Shown: positions 45,870-55,704 of the stretch, piece by piece
How the letters are laid out: every line of letters begins with the position of its first letter
Numbering within the stretch: the first letter of the stretch is position 1
NCBI GenBank assembly: GCA_037349315.1
Contig: JBAIAC010000006.1
Span: 53,626,501-53,690,500, forward strand
Direction: 5' to 3'
Source: Chelydra serpentina
Lineage: Eukaryota > Chordata > Testudines > Chelydridae
DNA: 64,000 nucleotides
Made by a program: the position numbers and the translations under genes
Notes under the pieces: model-generated
Told to the model about the DNA's origin: nothing
The model's database searches: none
The model's input: the letters and a program-made list of their open reading frames with translations, nothing else

Positions 45870-48520
45870 CTTAAGAAACCAGGAACCAGTGAAGGCAAAA
45901 CTCTTCTCTGTCGTATTTAAACTACACTTGTCACTCTGGTATATATAAGTACATATAGAAATTGAGACAAATATATTAATATAAGCAGTTCTAAAGGTGG
46001 CAAGAGAGGATTGGATATAGACCACTGTTACCTCTGTTGCTATGGAGCTGCCTACTTATTCTGAGAAGGTGTTTTCTTTTGAAGAGCAGCCACATACGCC
46101 AGTTTCAGCCTTACAAGATATTTATGCAATTTGTTTATTACATCTTTCATCCTGGCTGTCATATATGGCAATTGGGATCATGGGAAGGATAATATTAGGG
46201 GTCTATTTGTCCCGCATCATGATGGCCTATCAGGGAATTGGGTTTTTCCTAGCAGACTGACGAACATTCAAGCCGGGAAATATTCTGAAAAGGGTTGTGG
46301 AGCCCAAAGAGAAATCTCCCAGTTGACAGCCCGCTTAAGGATCAAGAGATTTCAGTCATGAAGTATTGGCCTTAAGATTTATCAAACCCCATACAATACT
46401 AATCACTGGAGGATAAGGAAAGAGGATGTGAAGGAGACCCCTGCTAGTATTTAACACTTCATTTCATCAGCTAGAAATAGATTTAAGTCACAGGGAAACC
46501 TACCCAACATATTTCTCCCACCCAGGAAGAAGTGAGATGGAAAGCGTTTATGATCTCCTCTCAACATTGTCAATTTTTCTTTTCATTTTCTTCTCTATTT
46601 TATAGTGGAAGCATTTGCAACTGAATTCCAGTTTTTCTGAAAAGGCTCAGTGCTTTGAGGTTCCATGATATAATCAGAGAAAGTTATCAAATTTGTACTG
46701 AAATTTGCTGATTAGGATGTTTTCTTTTTGCTTGTTGAAATGAAATTTTAAAAAGAGACGGTCAGGTCTCAAATCACATTTACTTTATTACACAAGAAGA
46801 AGATGTGAGTTTGTACTGTTGATCTAATGGTGTTAAAGTGGGTACTGCCAAGCTGACAAAACATCACTAATGATTTAAAAAAAAAGGATAAGGCAATTTT
46901 TCTTCATGTCAGTCATGGATAATAATGCTAGGTCTGGTTTTGATTAATAAATAGAAGTAATGCCGAGCCAAGAGAAAGAGAATTGGTAACATTGATATCA
47001 AAGCATGGGTTTTTTTGCTAGCAATCCTGTTGCTTGCAAAAGAAATGGCAAGGTGGAACTATGATCCAGTCTAAAAGTTGGAAAATTAACAGCTTTCATT
47101 AATAGACAGATATATATGCTTAATATGTGATTGTATAACTGTGAAGGTAAAATTATCTGGGAGTGTATCTGCATGGGGGGTTGGGGGGGCAGAGGAAGCA
47201 ATTAAATTGCAGTAGCTTGCGAAGAAACTAAAAAATAACCTTTGAGATTAGAAAGAAAAAAACACATCAGATTTAGCAGATTCACTGTAACGTGATACAA
47301 ACCCAAGGAACACATACTTCCTGCCTTATTCTAGCCCATAATCAAATTGAGAAAATTTCATTCATTTTTCAGGTCATAAAGCAATGGCAAGAAATGTGTC
47401 GCTCTCCAGATAGTAAGACTCTGATCCGTATTCAGTACATTCATATATTTCAAAATAATCCATTTCATGAAAATGTTCCCTGTCCCCAGATCTTCTTGCT
47501 CCAGAAAAATAACTAAATTAAATCTCCATATTAAAATTCTTTTAAAATAATGAAATTGCACCAAGAAGATTAGACAATAAAAACTTTTAAAGTCACATTT
47601 AAAGGGGGGTAAATTTAAAACACTTGCTGCCTCAAATGTCAGGATATTCCAGAAGACATAGACCACAGTAGCAAAGAAATATAAAAAACCCATTCTGCCC
47701 TGACACCCCCAAGGAACCAACCCCTGGCAGACTTGCATTTGTGGTTTGAACATAACAGAGTATATGGAACTCAAATAGTATGGGACTGTCAACTTCCAGA
47801 AAAACAGTCCATCTTAATTCAGCCAGATTCTGAAAAATAAATAAATAACTCCACAGTGTCAGAAAGGAAAATTTGTAGCTCAGGTCAAATTGCTTTTGTG
47901 CCATTTCTGCGGTACATATTTCAGCTTAGCCTGAATTACTTTTGCAGAATTGCCTTAGACAATCCATTTGTTTTAATATACATTTAGGGTTGAATTAAAG
48001 TCTTAAGTGTTCTTTAGAAGAGTGAACACACAATGAAGTTTAGAGGAATGTTAGTTAAATATGCATTTGAATAGGACTGATTCTGCAGTCCTTACCCACA
48101 TTGAATGGTACTTAAGGTCTACATTGAGCATTTATTCAGTGCTATGATTATGGGGCAGGTTGCAGTTGCATCTTCTAAGAGGGAGCCCCAGGAAGCAACT
48201 GAGACTTACAGTCATAATTTCTCCCTTGCTTCCCCCTGGCTCCTGGAGGGGAGTAATTTGTTACGGCACTTTACCAAATACAGCATATTTTCTTTCCCCT
48301 ACCTTGAACTATTTCAGCTTTGCTAATATTTGCTAGTATTCTGGGGACAGAGCCAACACTCCTCACTCCTCTCCACTCCTTCTCCCCCACCTCCTCTGGG
48401 GGAGATGGGGTGAGTACTGGACATGCTGGGGATAGGACATGCTGCCGTTCTTTCAATTAGGTGCAAGAACTCAAGGTTGGGGGAGAGCTGTAACACAGCA
48501 GGACAGGGTGCTGGAGGAGT
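45870..48520. other. 2.6 kb unassigned sequence
   Basis: Frames at 46042-46260, 47358-47792 and 47632-47904 lack domains or codon structure that I can support. A G-run (tggggggttgggggggcag) lies at 47174-47192. No repeat end recognised. Confidence 0.35.
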
Positions 48521-48524
48521 CTCA

Positions 48525-49553
48525 CCCCTGTTTGTCCCCTGTGGAGAGATATAGAAACTCCACACTGGGCCTAAAGAGGTTAAAAGGCACTACTGGGCTT
48601 AGGAAGCCCCACCCCGCAGGCATGCTCCAGTTGGAGTGGGTTAAAAGGAGCTCAGAAGCCCAGGCATAGGTTGATGGACAGACTGCAGGAGAGAGGAATC
48701 CTTCTCTGGAAAGACAGACAGAAGGCTGAGCCTGAGAGTGGGCAAGGCCAGGGCCGGCTCCAGGCACCAGCTTGCCAAGCTGGTGCTTGGGGCGGCAGGT
48801 GAGAAGGGGGCGGCAGTCCAAGTCCCGCGGCGGCAATTCGGCGGCAGGTCCGCTCTTCCCGCCGCCAAATTGCCGCCGCGGGACTCGGACTGCTGCCCCA
48901 GTCTCGCGTGCCATGGCGGCAAAAGGGCGGCAGGTCCGCCGCTGACCCCTTGCCGCTCTGGAATGGGACTGCCTGCATCGGGGGCGGGGCCCCACCCCCG
49001 ACGCAGGCACACGTGGCAGGGCCATGCCCCCGATGCAGGCACACGTGGCGGGGCCCCACTACGTCTGCCTGCGTCGGGGGCGGGGCGCCGCCACCCCTGC
49101 TTGGGGCGGCAGAATTGTAAGAGCTGCCCCTGGGCAAGGCCCACAGGCAGAGCCTTCTCCAGGCACCACCCACTTTGAGAACCAGCAGATCCATCCGGGC
49201 TCTGATCATTTGCACTCTTTTTGTTAAGCAAGTGACTGTTTGGACTATAGGGGCCATGCCCCAAACTCAAGGGCCATATAAGCTGGAAGTAGCCCAGACC
49301 GCTGGACTTAGACTTTCTGCAGGGAGGACCCTGCTGATGTTGCTTGCTACAGGGGCCTGGGCTGGGAGAGGGAGGGCCTAGGTCCCCCTACCACATCCCC
49401 CTAAGAGCTGAGGCCCAGATGCAGGTGAAGGCCAGAAAATTCCCAGCTTAGGATCAAGACCCAGCCATTTCTACCACCCTGACAGAAGGACAAGGGGCTG
49501 GAGAGCCGGTGTGCTAACCACTAGGCATCCTGGCCCTTCGAGTGCCCTATCAC
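48525..49553 (+). repeat. Possible decayed Gypsy-type LTR, split by a GC-rich MITE
   Basis: Text such as cccctgtttgtcccctgtgg, ggcatgctccagttggagtg and, at the end, ccggtgtgctaaccactagg and cgagtgccctatcaca resembles turtle LTR sequence ending in CA. The 8-bp duplication ggcaaggc shows a MITE at 48749-49132 inserted into it. The start was not located and the family is uncertain. Confidence 0.35.
48749..49132. mobile_element. hAT MITE (CAGGGCCGGCTC family), copy 2, GC-rich
   Basis: Starts cagggccggctccaggcacc and ends gtaagagctgcccctg. It is flanked by ggcaaggc at 48741-48748 and 49133-49140, a perfect 8-bp duplication. The interior holds about three tandem units built on gcgtcgggggcggggccc and atgcaggcacacgtggc. 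Overlapping long frames on both strands at 48.5-49.3 kb are products of this CpG-rich repeat. Confidence 0.9.
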
Positions 49554-49559
49554 AGCTCT

Positions 49560-50607
49560 ATTAGGGCTAGGCACAAGCTGGCCCTAGGTGAGTAGTCCCA
49601 CTGAATTCTAGTGAGTAAATGTTGCAGAATCAGGCTTTCTGTGATTAGATTTATAATTATTATTATTCATATAGCACCCAAATGATTAGTCCCTCACAAA
49701 GCAAATACAAAATTTGTTCCCATTCTTGAAGAATTACAGTCTAATTTTACACAAGTTGGAAAAGGGGATTGTTACAAACAGTTGGTGGGAAACATGTGTG
49801 AGGGTAGTGGAGGTGGACAGATGGGGAAACAGTAATAATATTACAAAGATGGTTCTATTAGATTTAAAAGTTCCTTAAATAACTGTTTATAGGCTAAGGT
49901 TTTGCTTTCTACTGGTGTAGTGAACAGTAGAGGAGACAAAGATACAGTAATTATTGTAAAAGGAAAAGGTAATTAGCCTGGGATAAGGCAAGTAGAAATC
50001 AAGGTCTCTATTTATAATGATTCTTCCTTAGAATTATGATAAAGGAAAACATAGTATTTAACATAATGGGTCCAATTTCAAATACAGACATTTTACTTGG
50101 ATATAGAAATCCTGTATTTAAATACTCAAATCTACAATTTGGTGCCCAAATACATGTTGCCCATGCACATGTACTAATTTGCGTGATGATGTCCTAATTT
50201 TGAGTGTGAACATCATTGGAAGAGCTTCCTGTTGGAAAATTGTTCAAAATATATTTTATTTGTACTGCAGCCCATAAAGGAAAAAAATATGATGCAAGTT
50301 CTGTAAAAGTTTAATTTATTTTGCAAGGCTCAGATGTGTTAATCATAGAGATTAGAAGTAAAATAAGAGTTCAAATTAGTAAACTAGAATAATAAAGTGA
50401 CATGTTCATATGTTAATAAAAATGTCTAGTTGTGCATGGAGATTTGGGTGAATGACTCACACTGAAATTATTGGAAAAGAAAGAGCTGAAGTCCTGTGGC
50501 TACTCTTTGACCATGTACCCCTATGTATTTTGGAGCAGAATAGAGATTATTGATAGGATACCAAGTAATTGTGCAAATATTACATTAGTGAAACAAATGG
50601 GAGAAGT
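49560..50607. other. Unassigned AT-rich spacer left of the LTR element
   Basis: Contains an (att)n stretch at 49655-49670 and no recognised gene or repeat. Confidence 0.35.
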
Positions 50608-50612
50608 GTAAG
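50608..50612. repeat. Target-site duplication of the LTR element (left)
   Basis: The pentamer gtaag abuts the left LTR and recurs at 55700-55704 directly after the right LTR. A perfect 5-bp duplication is typical of Ty3/Gypsy integrases. Confidence 0.9.
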
Positions 50613-51700
50613 TGTGACGGGTTGGGGCCACAGAGACCTGCTTGGTGCTGCCACCTGGTGTGCCAAGGCTACTTCTGCCCCTGCTTCCAGGCCTTTTCCA
50701 GCTTGGGACTCCCGAATCCTGTCTGTTTTGAGCCAGATTCCACTGATCTGCTGCAAACACAGACCCAGGTCCGAACCAAGTCCACTCACCACTGTAAGGC
50801 CCCTGGAAGCGCTCTTGCCTTTGACACCCAGCTGCTCAACTCCAAGGAGGTTCAAACCCTTAATAAATCCGTTTTACCCTGTATAAAGCTTATACAGGGT
50901 AAACTCATAAATCGTTCGCTTTCTATTGCAAAGATAGAAAGTATGCACACCTGTTTGCTCTCCCTTTGCACTAACTCGTACTCAAGGAAACTTAATAAGT
51001 AAAAAGTGATTTTAGTAAGTACAGAAAATAGCATTTAAGTGAGTTCAATCAGTGACAAACAGAACAAAGTGAATTACCGAATAAAATAAAAGAGAACACG
51101 CAGTTCTATGTCTAATCACCCTGTGTACAGATAAACCCCTCACTGGGTCCAGCAATCACTCACCCCCCTAACGTCTTTGTCCTCTGTTCAGTCTCTTTCA
51201 GGTCTCCTTGGGGGGTGGAGAGCTTCTTCCTTTAGCCAGCTCAAGACAAAATGGAAGGGTCTTGCAAGGGCTTTTATAGCCTCTCTTCCTCTCCCTGTGT
51301 AGGATCCAGTTGCCCTGGAGTTTTAGGATCACATGGGCAAGTCACCTGCCCATGCGCCCTAACCAGTCTAACCAGTTGCATTCCAGACCCGGCCCCAATG
51401 TGGATTGGGGTCTGCAACGTCTTTTGTCTGTCAAGTGCTCGCATTTAACAGGCATTCTTTGCTCCAAAGATGATCCCATGCACTTACAAAGGCTATGTAC
51501 AAAACCAGCAAATATAAAACCAATCTTCATAACTCCAACTACAACAATGATACATGCATACAAACAGGAGGAGTAAATTCAGTAGGTCATAACTTTCACA
51601 GAGATATGTTACATGGCACATGTAGCATAAAACATATTTTAGTTACATATATACATTTATAAGCATCTCCCCATAAAGTTTTATGGGGAACACCGTCACA
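50613..51700 (-). repeat. 3' LTR (1,088 bp)
   Basis: On the minus strand it begins TGTGACGG and ends CCGTCACA, perfect inverted termini. It contains a 20-bp palindrome ccccataaagttttatgggg (51669-51688) just inside its U3 edge, a TATA box on the minus strand (TATAAAAG, plus positions 51271-51278) and a second palindrome (ccctgtataa...ttatacaggg, about 50878-50900). The internal frame reads 105 bases into this LTR before its stop. No AATAAA is present in the sense strand. At 51015 it has g where the 5' LTR has a. Confidence 0.95.
51271..51278 (-). promoter_or_regulatory. TATA box of the 3' LTR
   Basis: Plus strand cttttata is TATAAAAG on the sense strand, about 422 bases from the LTR's upstream edge. 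An identical copy in the 5' LTR (55270-55277) would be the one driving the element's RNA. Confidence 0.6.
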
Positions 51701-54319
51701 CCCTCCTCCTGAACTTACTGCCAGAGACTTGGACACTGTCCATGGCGGAGGCAGTACACATAAAGCCCCTGTTTGTCTTTGGTCACACCCCTTTTCAGTA
51801 CCGGCACACCACATGGTGTCGTTCGTAATGGTTTTAGCAAAATGCGAGGTGCCTGGTCCCCGGGTGCCTGAAAATGGGTTGGGGTGTAGTATTGCTAACA
51901 GGATACAGATAGCAATACCTGTTAAGGCGTATGAACCTCGGCATTTAGCTCTCAGTGCCATGAGGCGGCGTGCCTCAGTTTCCCCTTTCACACAGCAGCC
52001 TGGGCCTGTTGTGCTTTTGCTGTTGTGCCAAGCTTCCAGCCGGTTACCCGATATAGGCCGACAGGTAACATGCTTGTACGACCGTGAGGTCACCATCCCA
52101 AGCATGTACAACAGTTTTTCCCACCAATCAGGTATGTTCCCCATCTTGAAAGGGTTGACCCTCAGTGTTAACTCCTTTGTTATAACCCACAGATGAAGTA
52201 GGGAAAGACACAGGATTACCCACCCGTCTGTGTATCCTGGTAGGCACTCTGATGCAGATTCTTCTGCCTCTTTGGAGCAGGCTCCTGAATCAGGCATGTG
52301 TCTGAGGCTCTGGCAAGGAAAGGGTGTACTGCAACCCGGCCTGCCCTCGGCCCCTCCCTCTGGAATTTCTCTGGGCTGGTTCCCATCCCCTTGTGTGGCT
52401 TCACCCATGCAGAGACTCGCTCCCTTCTGCTTTGAAGAGAGAGGTTTGCCTCCTACCCGTGTAGCAAGAACAACCTCTTTCTTGGACACCCCAGTATCTG
52501 TTCCCAACAGGTCAGCTGGATGGACTCCCCTGTCCGGGAGGTCTGACCCCCAGCTTCCCCTTCTAACCTGATCCACAGGAGAGGGGTCTGGCATCTGAAA
52601 TGCAGACTTTTCACCCTCCTCCTGGGCAAGATCCTCCTGCCAAAAGGTGGGCGGGCTCTCCGGCCCCCCCTCACCTTCCCTTCCTGGGCCTCCCTCTGGG
52701 CCAGACACTCCCGTGTCCCCCTGAAGAGAAGGTGACCCTGGTCCAGCTGTGGGCTCACAGCTGCAAGCTAATATAGACCCTTCAGTGGCCCGGAAAATTC
52801 CCCCCTTGCTATGGGGTAGAACATTCCCCTCCCCCGGGGAGATGATTACAGGACAGGAACTGGCCACAGCTGCAGTCCCTGTGACTTCGCCCCCCCCTCT
52901 GGGGTTTTCAGCACCAGGTTCCTGCTTGCTGCCACCCAGCCCTGGGACAGATTCTGCCACAGCAAAGAAATCATTTCCCAGTAGAAACGGTGCAAAATTG
53001 TGTGACACTGTTGCCACAGTTAGCCTAGCCTGCAAGTTTTCCGTTTGCATGTGTACTTTTGCCAGAGGTGCAATGACTTTGTAGCCACCCACCAGCTCCA
53101 ATTCTGCCACTTTACCCGGCAACCAATCCTTCTCTTGGATCAGGTCCCTCCTGACTATAGAAATTTCAGCACCTGTATCTCTCAACCCAGTGATTAACTT
53201 CCCATTCAGTCTAACAGCATGCACATGCTCACTGCTTGGTGGTGTAGAAGTCAACTTCACAAACCCTGTGTGGAAAGAGGCAGCAGCTTCATGGGCCGCT
53301 TGATGCCTGTTTTCACTCAGCAGGGGACACTTATCTCTCAGGTGCTCGGTGGACTTACATTGATAGCACCTCCTGGGCTCCTCTGATTGTACAGGGAATT
53401 TGGGACGAGTACTAGGAGAATGGGGAGGTGAGCGCCCAGCCTCCTTCTTCCCAGGGGTAACACGGTGACTCTGTTTTCCTTCGACCCTGTACCCCTCTGC
53501 CAGTGGTTTATGCTTAATTGCAGCTTGCGCCTGCTCATAAGAGTCTGCAAACCCAGCTAATTCACTAACGGCTTTTACCTGTTTGTCCCACAAGTACTGT
53601 TTTACATCATCACTGCACATATTCAGGAATTGTTCCTGAGCAACCAAATCACACATCCCTTCAAAGCTTGTAATGTCTTTTCCCCTCACCCACTTGTCTA
53701 CCAGAACTGTCATTTCATTTGCATAAGCCAGGTAACTTAACCCATCTCCCCTCTTAAGACTCCTGAATTTAACCCTGTAGGTTTCAGGTGTAACCTGAAA
53801 CTGTTTCAAAACCAGTTCCTTAAATTTACCATAATTGGAGGCATCCCCTATGGGCATCTTATTGAATATGTCCAGAGCTCTGCCAGTCAATTTGGCTATC
53901 AAGGTGGTCATTTTTTGATCTTCAGGGATCGCATGGAGGGAGCACAGTCTCTCGAAGGTGATAAAATATTCGGCTATATCCTTGGATTCATCATACTGGG
54001 GGCACAGACGCTCCCATTTGGGGATTTTGGGGGAAGTGGAGCCGGCCGCTGAAGGGTTGCGACTCTTCAACTCTGCAACAGCCAGTTCATGCTTCTGGGC
54101 CTCCATAGCTCTCTTGTGGGCCACCTCCTCTGCTTCCATAGCTCTCTTGTGGGCCGCCTCCTCCCGGATTCTTTCTGCTTCCATAGCTCTCTTGTGGGCT
54201 TCTGTCTCTGCACTAATTTCCAGCGTACGTAATTCGATTCGTCTCCGATGTTCGTTTTCTTTCTCTGTTATTTCGAGTCTGGCAAGGTCCAGTTTTACCG
54301 TGGCCTCGCTTACAGACAT
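51596..54319 (-). CDS. Gag-protease polyprotein with long unassigned C-terminal tail (907 aa)
   Basis: A structural and protease polyprotein of an LTR retrotransposon. Residues 1-95 are charged and helical, with a tandem AHKRAMEAE unit (about 41-75), probably a coiled coil. Residues 103-270 form a gag capsid region whose second half is SCAN-like (YRVKFRSLKR, LVAQEQFLNMCSDDVKQYLW). A CCHC zinc knuckle follows (C318, C321, H326, C331). A retropepsin has DTGA at 381-384 and FLLGND at 445-450, the paired features of this fold. From about 455 to 695 the protein is Gly/Pro/Glu-rich; then come two hydrophobic stretches (about 700-713 and 799-811) and a Cys-containing tail that runs into the 3' LTR. 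No polymerase, RNase H or integrase is encoded. The first Met at 54319 gives the full charged N-terminus. The tail may be a fusion left by deletion of pol; its function is unknown. Confidence 0.88.
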   Translation of the reverse strand: MSVSEATVKLDLARLEITEKENEHRRRIELRTLEISAETEAHKRAMEAERIREEAAHKRAMEAEEVAHKRAMEAQKHELAVAELKSRNPSAAGSTSPKIPKWERLCPQYDESKDIAEYFITFERLCSLHAIPEDQKMTTLIAKLTGRALDIFNKMPIGDASNYGKFKELVLKQFQVTPETYRVKFRSLKRGDGLSYLAYANEMTVLVDKWVRGKDITSFEGMCDLVAQEQFLNMCSDDVKQYLWDKQVKAVSELAGFADSYEQAQAAIKHKPLAEGYRVEGKQSHRVTPGKKEAGRSPPHSPSTRPKFPVQSEEPRRCYQCKSTEHLRDKCPLLSENRHQAAHEAAASFHTGFVKLTSTPPSSEHVHAVRLNGKLITGLRDTGAEISIVRRDLIQEKDWLPGKVAELELVGGYKVIAPLAKVHMQTENLQARLTVATVSHNFAPFLLGNDFFAVAESVPGLGGSKQEPGAENPRGGGEVTGTAAVASSCPVIISPGEGNVLPHSKGGIFRATEGSILACSCEPTAGPGSPSLQGDTGVSGPEGGPGREGEGGPESPPTFWQEDLAQEEGEKSAFQMPDPSPVDQVRRGSWGSDLPDRGVHPADLLGTDTGVSKKEVVLATRVGGKPLSSKQKGASLCMGEATQGDGNQPREIPEGGAEGRPGCSTPFPCQSLRHMPDSGACSKEAEESASECLPGYTDGWVILCLSLLHLWVITKELTLRVNPFKMGNIPDWWEKLLYMLGMVTSRSYKHVTCRPISGNRLEAWHNSKSTTGPGCCVKGETEARRLMALRAKCRGSYALTGIAICILLAILHPNPFSGTRGPGTSHFAKTITNDTMWCAGTEKGCDQRQTGALCVLPPPWTVSKSLAVSSGGGCDGVPHKTLWGDAYKCIYVTKICFMLHVPCNISL
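51701..51712 (-). promoter_or_regulatory. Polypurine tract next to the 3' LTR
   Basis: On the sense strand the bases just before the LTR read caggaggaggg, a purine run directly abutting TGTGACGG. This is where plus-strand DNA synthesis would start. Confidence 0.75.
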
Positions 54320-54590
54320 CTTATTGCTGTCTGGTGCTGGGCTACGCCCCTCTGCAGTTCACTGAAACTGGACCGCACTCAGATCAGGAGCTCTTCAGTT
54401 AAGAGACTTTCCCAGCTTCCCCGATCTTCACTCTTACTTATTTGATTTCCTTTTCTGTCCCTACTTCCCTTGCCCGAAATAAGCAAACAGAAAATAACAA
54501 ACCAGTAACCACTTTGTCTGTTTTCCAGCCACCACACTTAAAACTCACTTAAAATCACTACCAGTATCTCAAAGCAATCAGCTGTGCACA

Positions 54591-54610
54591 GATCCTGCTC
54601 GACTACGCCA
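54591..54610 (-). promoter_or_regulatory. Primer-binding site, tRNA-Ser-like
   Basis: One base after the 5' LTR the sense strand reads tggcgtagtcgagcaggat. From memory, the 3' end of vertebrate tRNA-Ser (AGA/TGA type) is CCTGCCGACTACGCCA; its complement starts TGGCGTAGTCG and continues GCAGG. The match is therefore 11 bases, one extra a, then about 7 bases. This supports tRNA-Ser as the primer. Confidence 0.65.
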
Positions 54611-54611
54611 C

Positions 54612-55699
54612 TGTGACGGGTTGGGGCCACAGAGACCTGCTTGGTGCTGCCACCTGGTGTGCCAAGGCTACTTCTGCCCCTGCTTCCAGGCCTTTTCCAG
54701 CTTGGGACTCCCGAATCCTGTCTGTTTTGAGCCAGATTCCACTGATCTGCTGCAAACACAGACCCAGGTCCGAACCAAGTCCACTCACCACTGTAAGGCC
54801 CCTGGAAGCGCTCTTGCCTTTGACACCCAGCTGCTCAACTCCAAGGAGGTTCAAACCCTTAATAAATCCGTTTTACCCTGTATAAAGCTTATACAGGGTA
54901 AACTCATAAATCGTTCGCTTTCTATTGCAAAGATAGAAAGTATGCACACCTGTTTGCTCTCCCTTTGCACTAACTCGTACTCAAGGAAACTTAATAAGTA
55001 AAAAGTGATTTTAATAAGTACAGAAAATAGCATTTAAGTGAGTTCAATCAGTGACAAACAGAACAAAGTGAATTACCGAATAAAATAAAAGAGAACACGC
55101 AGTTCTATGTCTAATCACCCTGTGTACAGATAAACCCCTCACTGGGTCCAGCAATCACTCACCCCCCTAACGTCTTTGTCCTCTGTTCAGTCTCTTTCAG
55201 GTCTCCTTGGGGGGTGGAGAGCTTCTTCCTTTAGCCAGCTCAAGACAAAATGGAAGGGTCTTGCAAGGGCTTTTATAGCCTCTCTTCCTCTCCCTGTGTA
55301 GGATCCAGTTGCCCTGGAGTTTTAGGATCACATGGGCAAGTCACCTGCCCATGCGCCCTAACCAGTCTAACCAGTTGCATTCCAGACCCGGCCCCAATGT
55401 GGATTGGGGTCTGCAACGTCTTTTGTCTGTCAAGTGCTCGCATTTAACAGGCATTCTTTGCTCCAAAGATGATCCCATGCACTTACAAAGGCTATGTACA
55501 AAACCAGCAAATATAAAACCAATCTTCATAACTCCAACTACAACAATGATACATGCATACAAACAGGAGGAGTAAATTCAGTAGGTCATAACTTTCACAG
55601 AGATATGTTACATGGCACATGTAGCATAAAACATATTTTAGTTACATATATACATTTATAAGCATCTCCCCATAAAGTTTTATGGGGAACACCGTCACA
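54612..55699 (-). repeat. 5' LTR (1,088 bp)
   Basis: Same length and sequence as 50613-51700 except at 55014 (a against g at 51015). The sense-strand TATAAAAG is at plus positions 55270-55277. The single difference makes an ATTAAA on the sense strand here (plus tttaat, 55010-55015) that is ACTAAA in the other copy. It would contain the active promoter of the element. Confidence 0.95.
55270..55277 (-). promoter_or_regulatory. TATA box of the 5' LTR
   Basis: Sense-strand TATAAAAG in a GC-flanked context (GGCTATAAAAGCCC), about 660 bases before the LTR/internal border. The most likely core promoter for the element's transcript. Confidence 0.65.
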
Positions 55700-55704
55700 G
55701 TAAG

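Larger units (their letters stand above)
50613..55699 (-). mobile_element. Young pol-less Gmr1-like Ty3/Gypsy LTR retrotransposon
   Basis: A 5,087-bp element on the minus strand: 5' LTR 54612-55699, internal region 51701-54611 (2,911 bp), 3' LTR 50613-51700. The LTRs are both 1,088 bp and differ at one base that I found. A 5-bp target duplication, a tRNA primer site, a purine-rich tract and one long gag-protease frame complete the structure. Reverse transcriptase, RNase H and integrase motifs are absent from the internal region in every frame I read, so it must depend on enzymes from a related element. The SCAN-like gag points to the Gmr1-like group, from which the vertebrate SCAN domain is thought to derive. 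Confidence 0.93.

Noticed and set aside
48522..49270. Frames of 146-209 codons on both strands
   Set aside because: They read through the CpG-rich MITE at 48749-49132 and its borders; repetitive Pro/Arg/Gly peptides without domains.
49775..50560. Host exon search in the low-repeat stretches
   Set aside because: No frame combined splice-like borders with a recognisable domain here or in the other unassigned stretches; short or non-conserved exons cannot be excluded by reading alone.
51596..54319. Domesticated gag-like host gene
   Set aside because: It sits between near-identical LTRs with a perfect target duplication, so it is a recent insertion and not a host gene.
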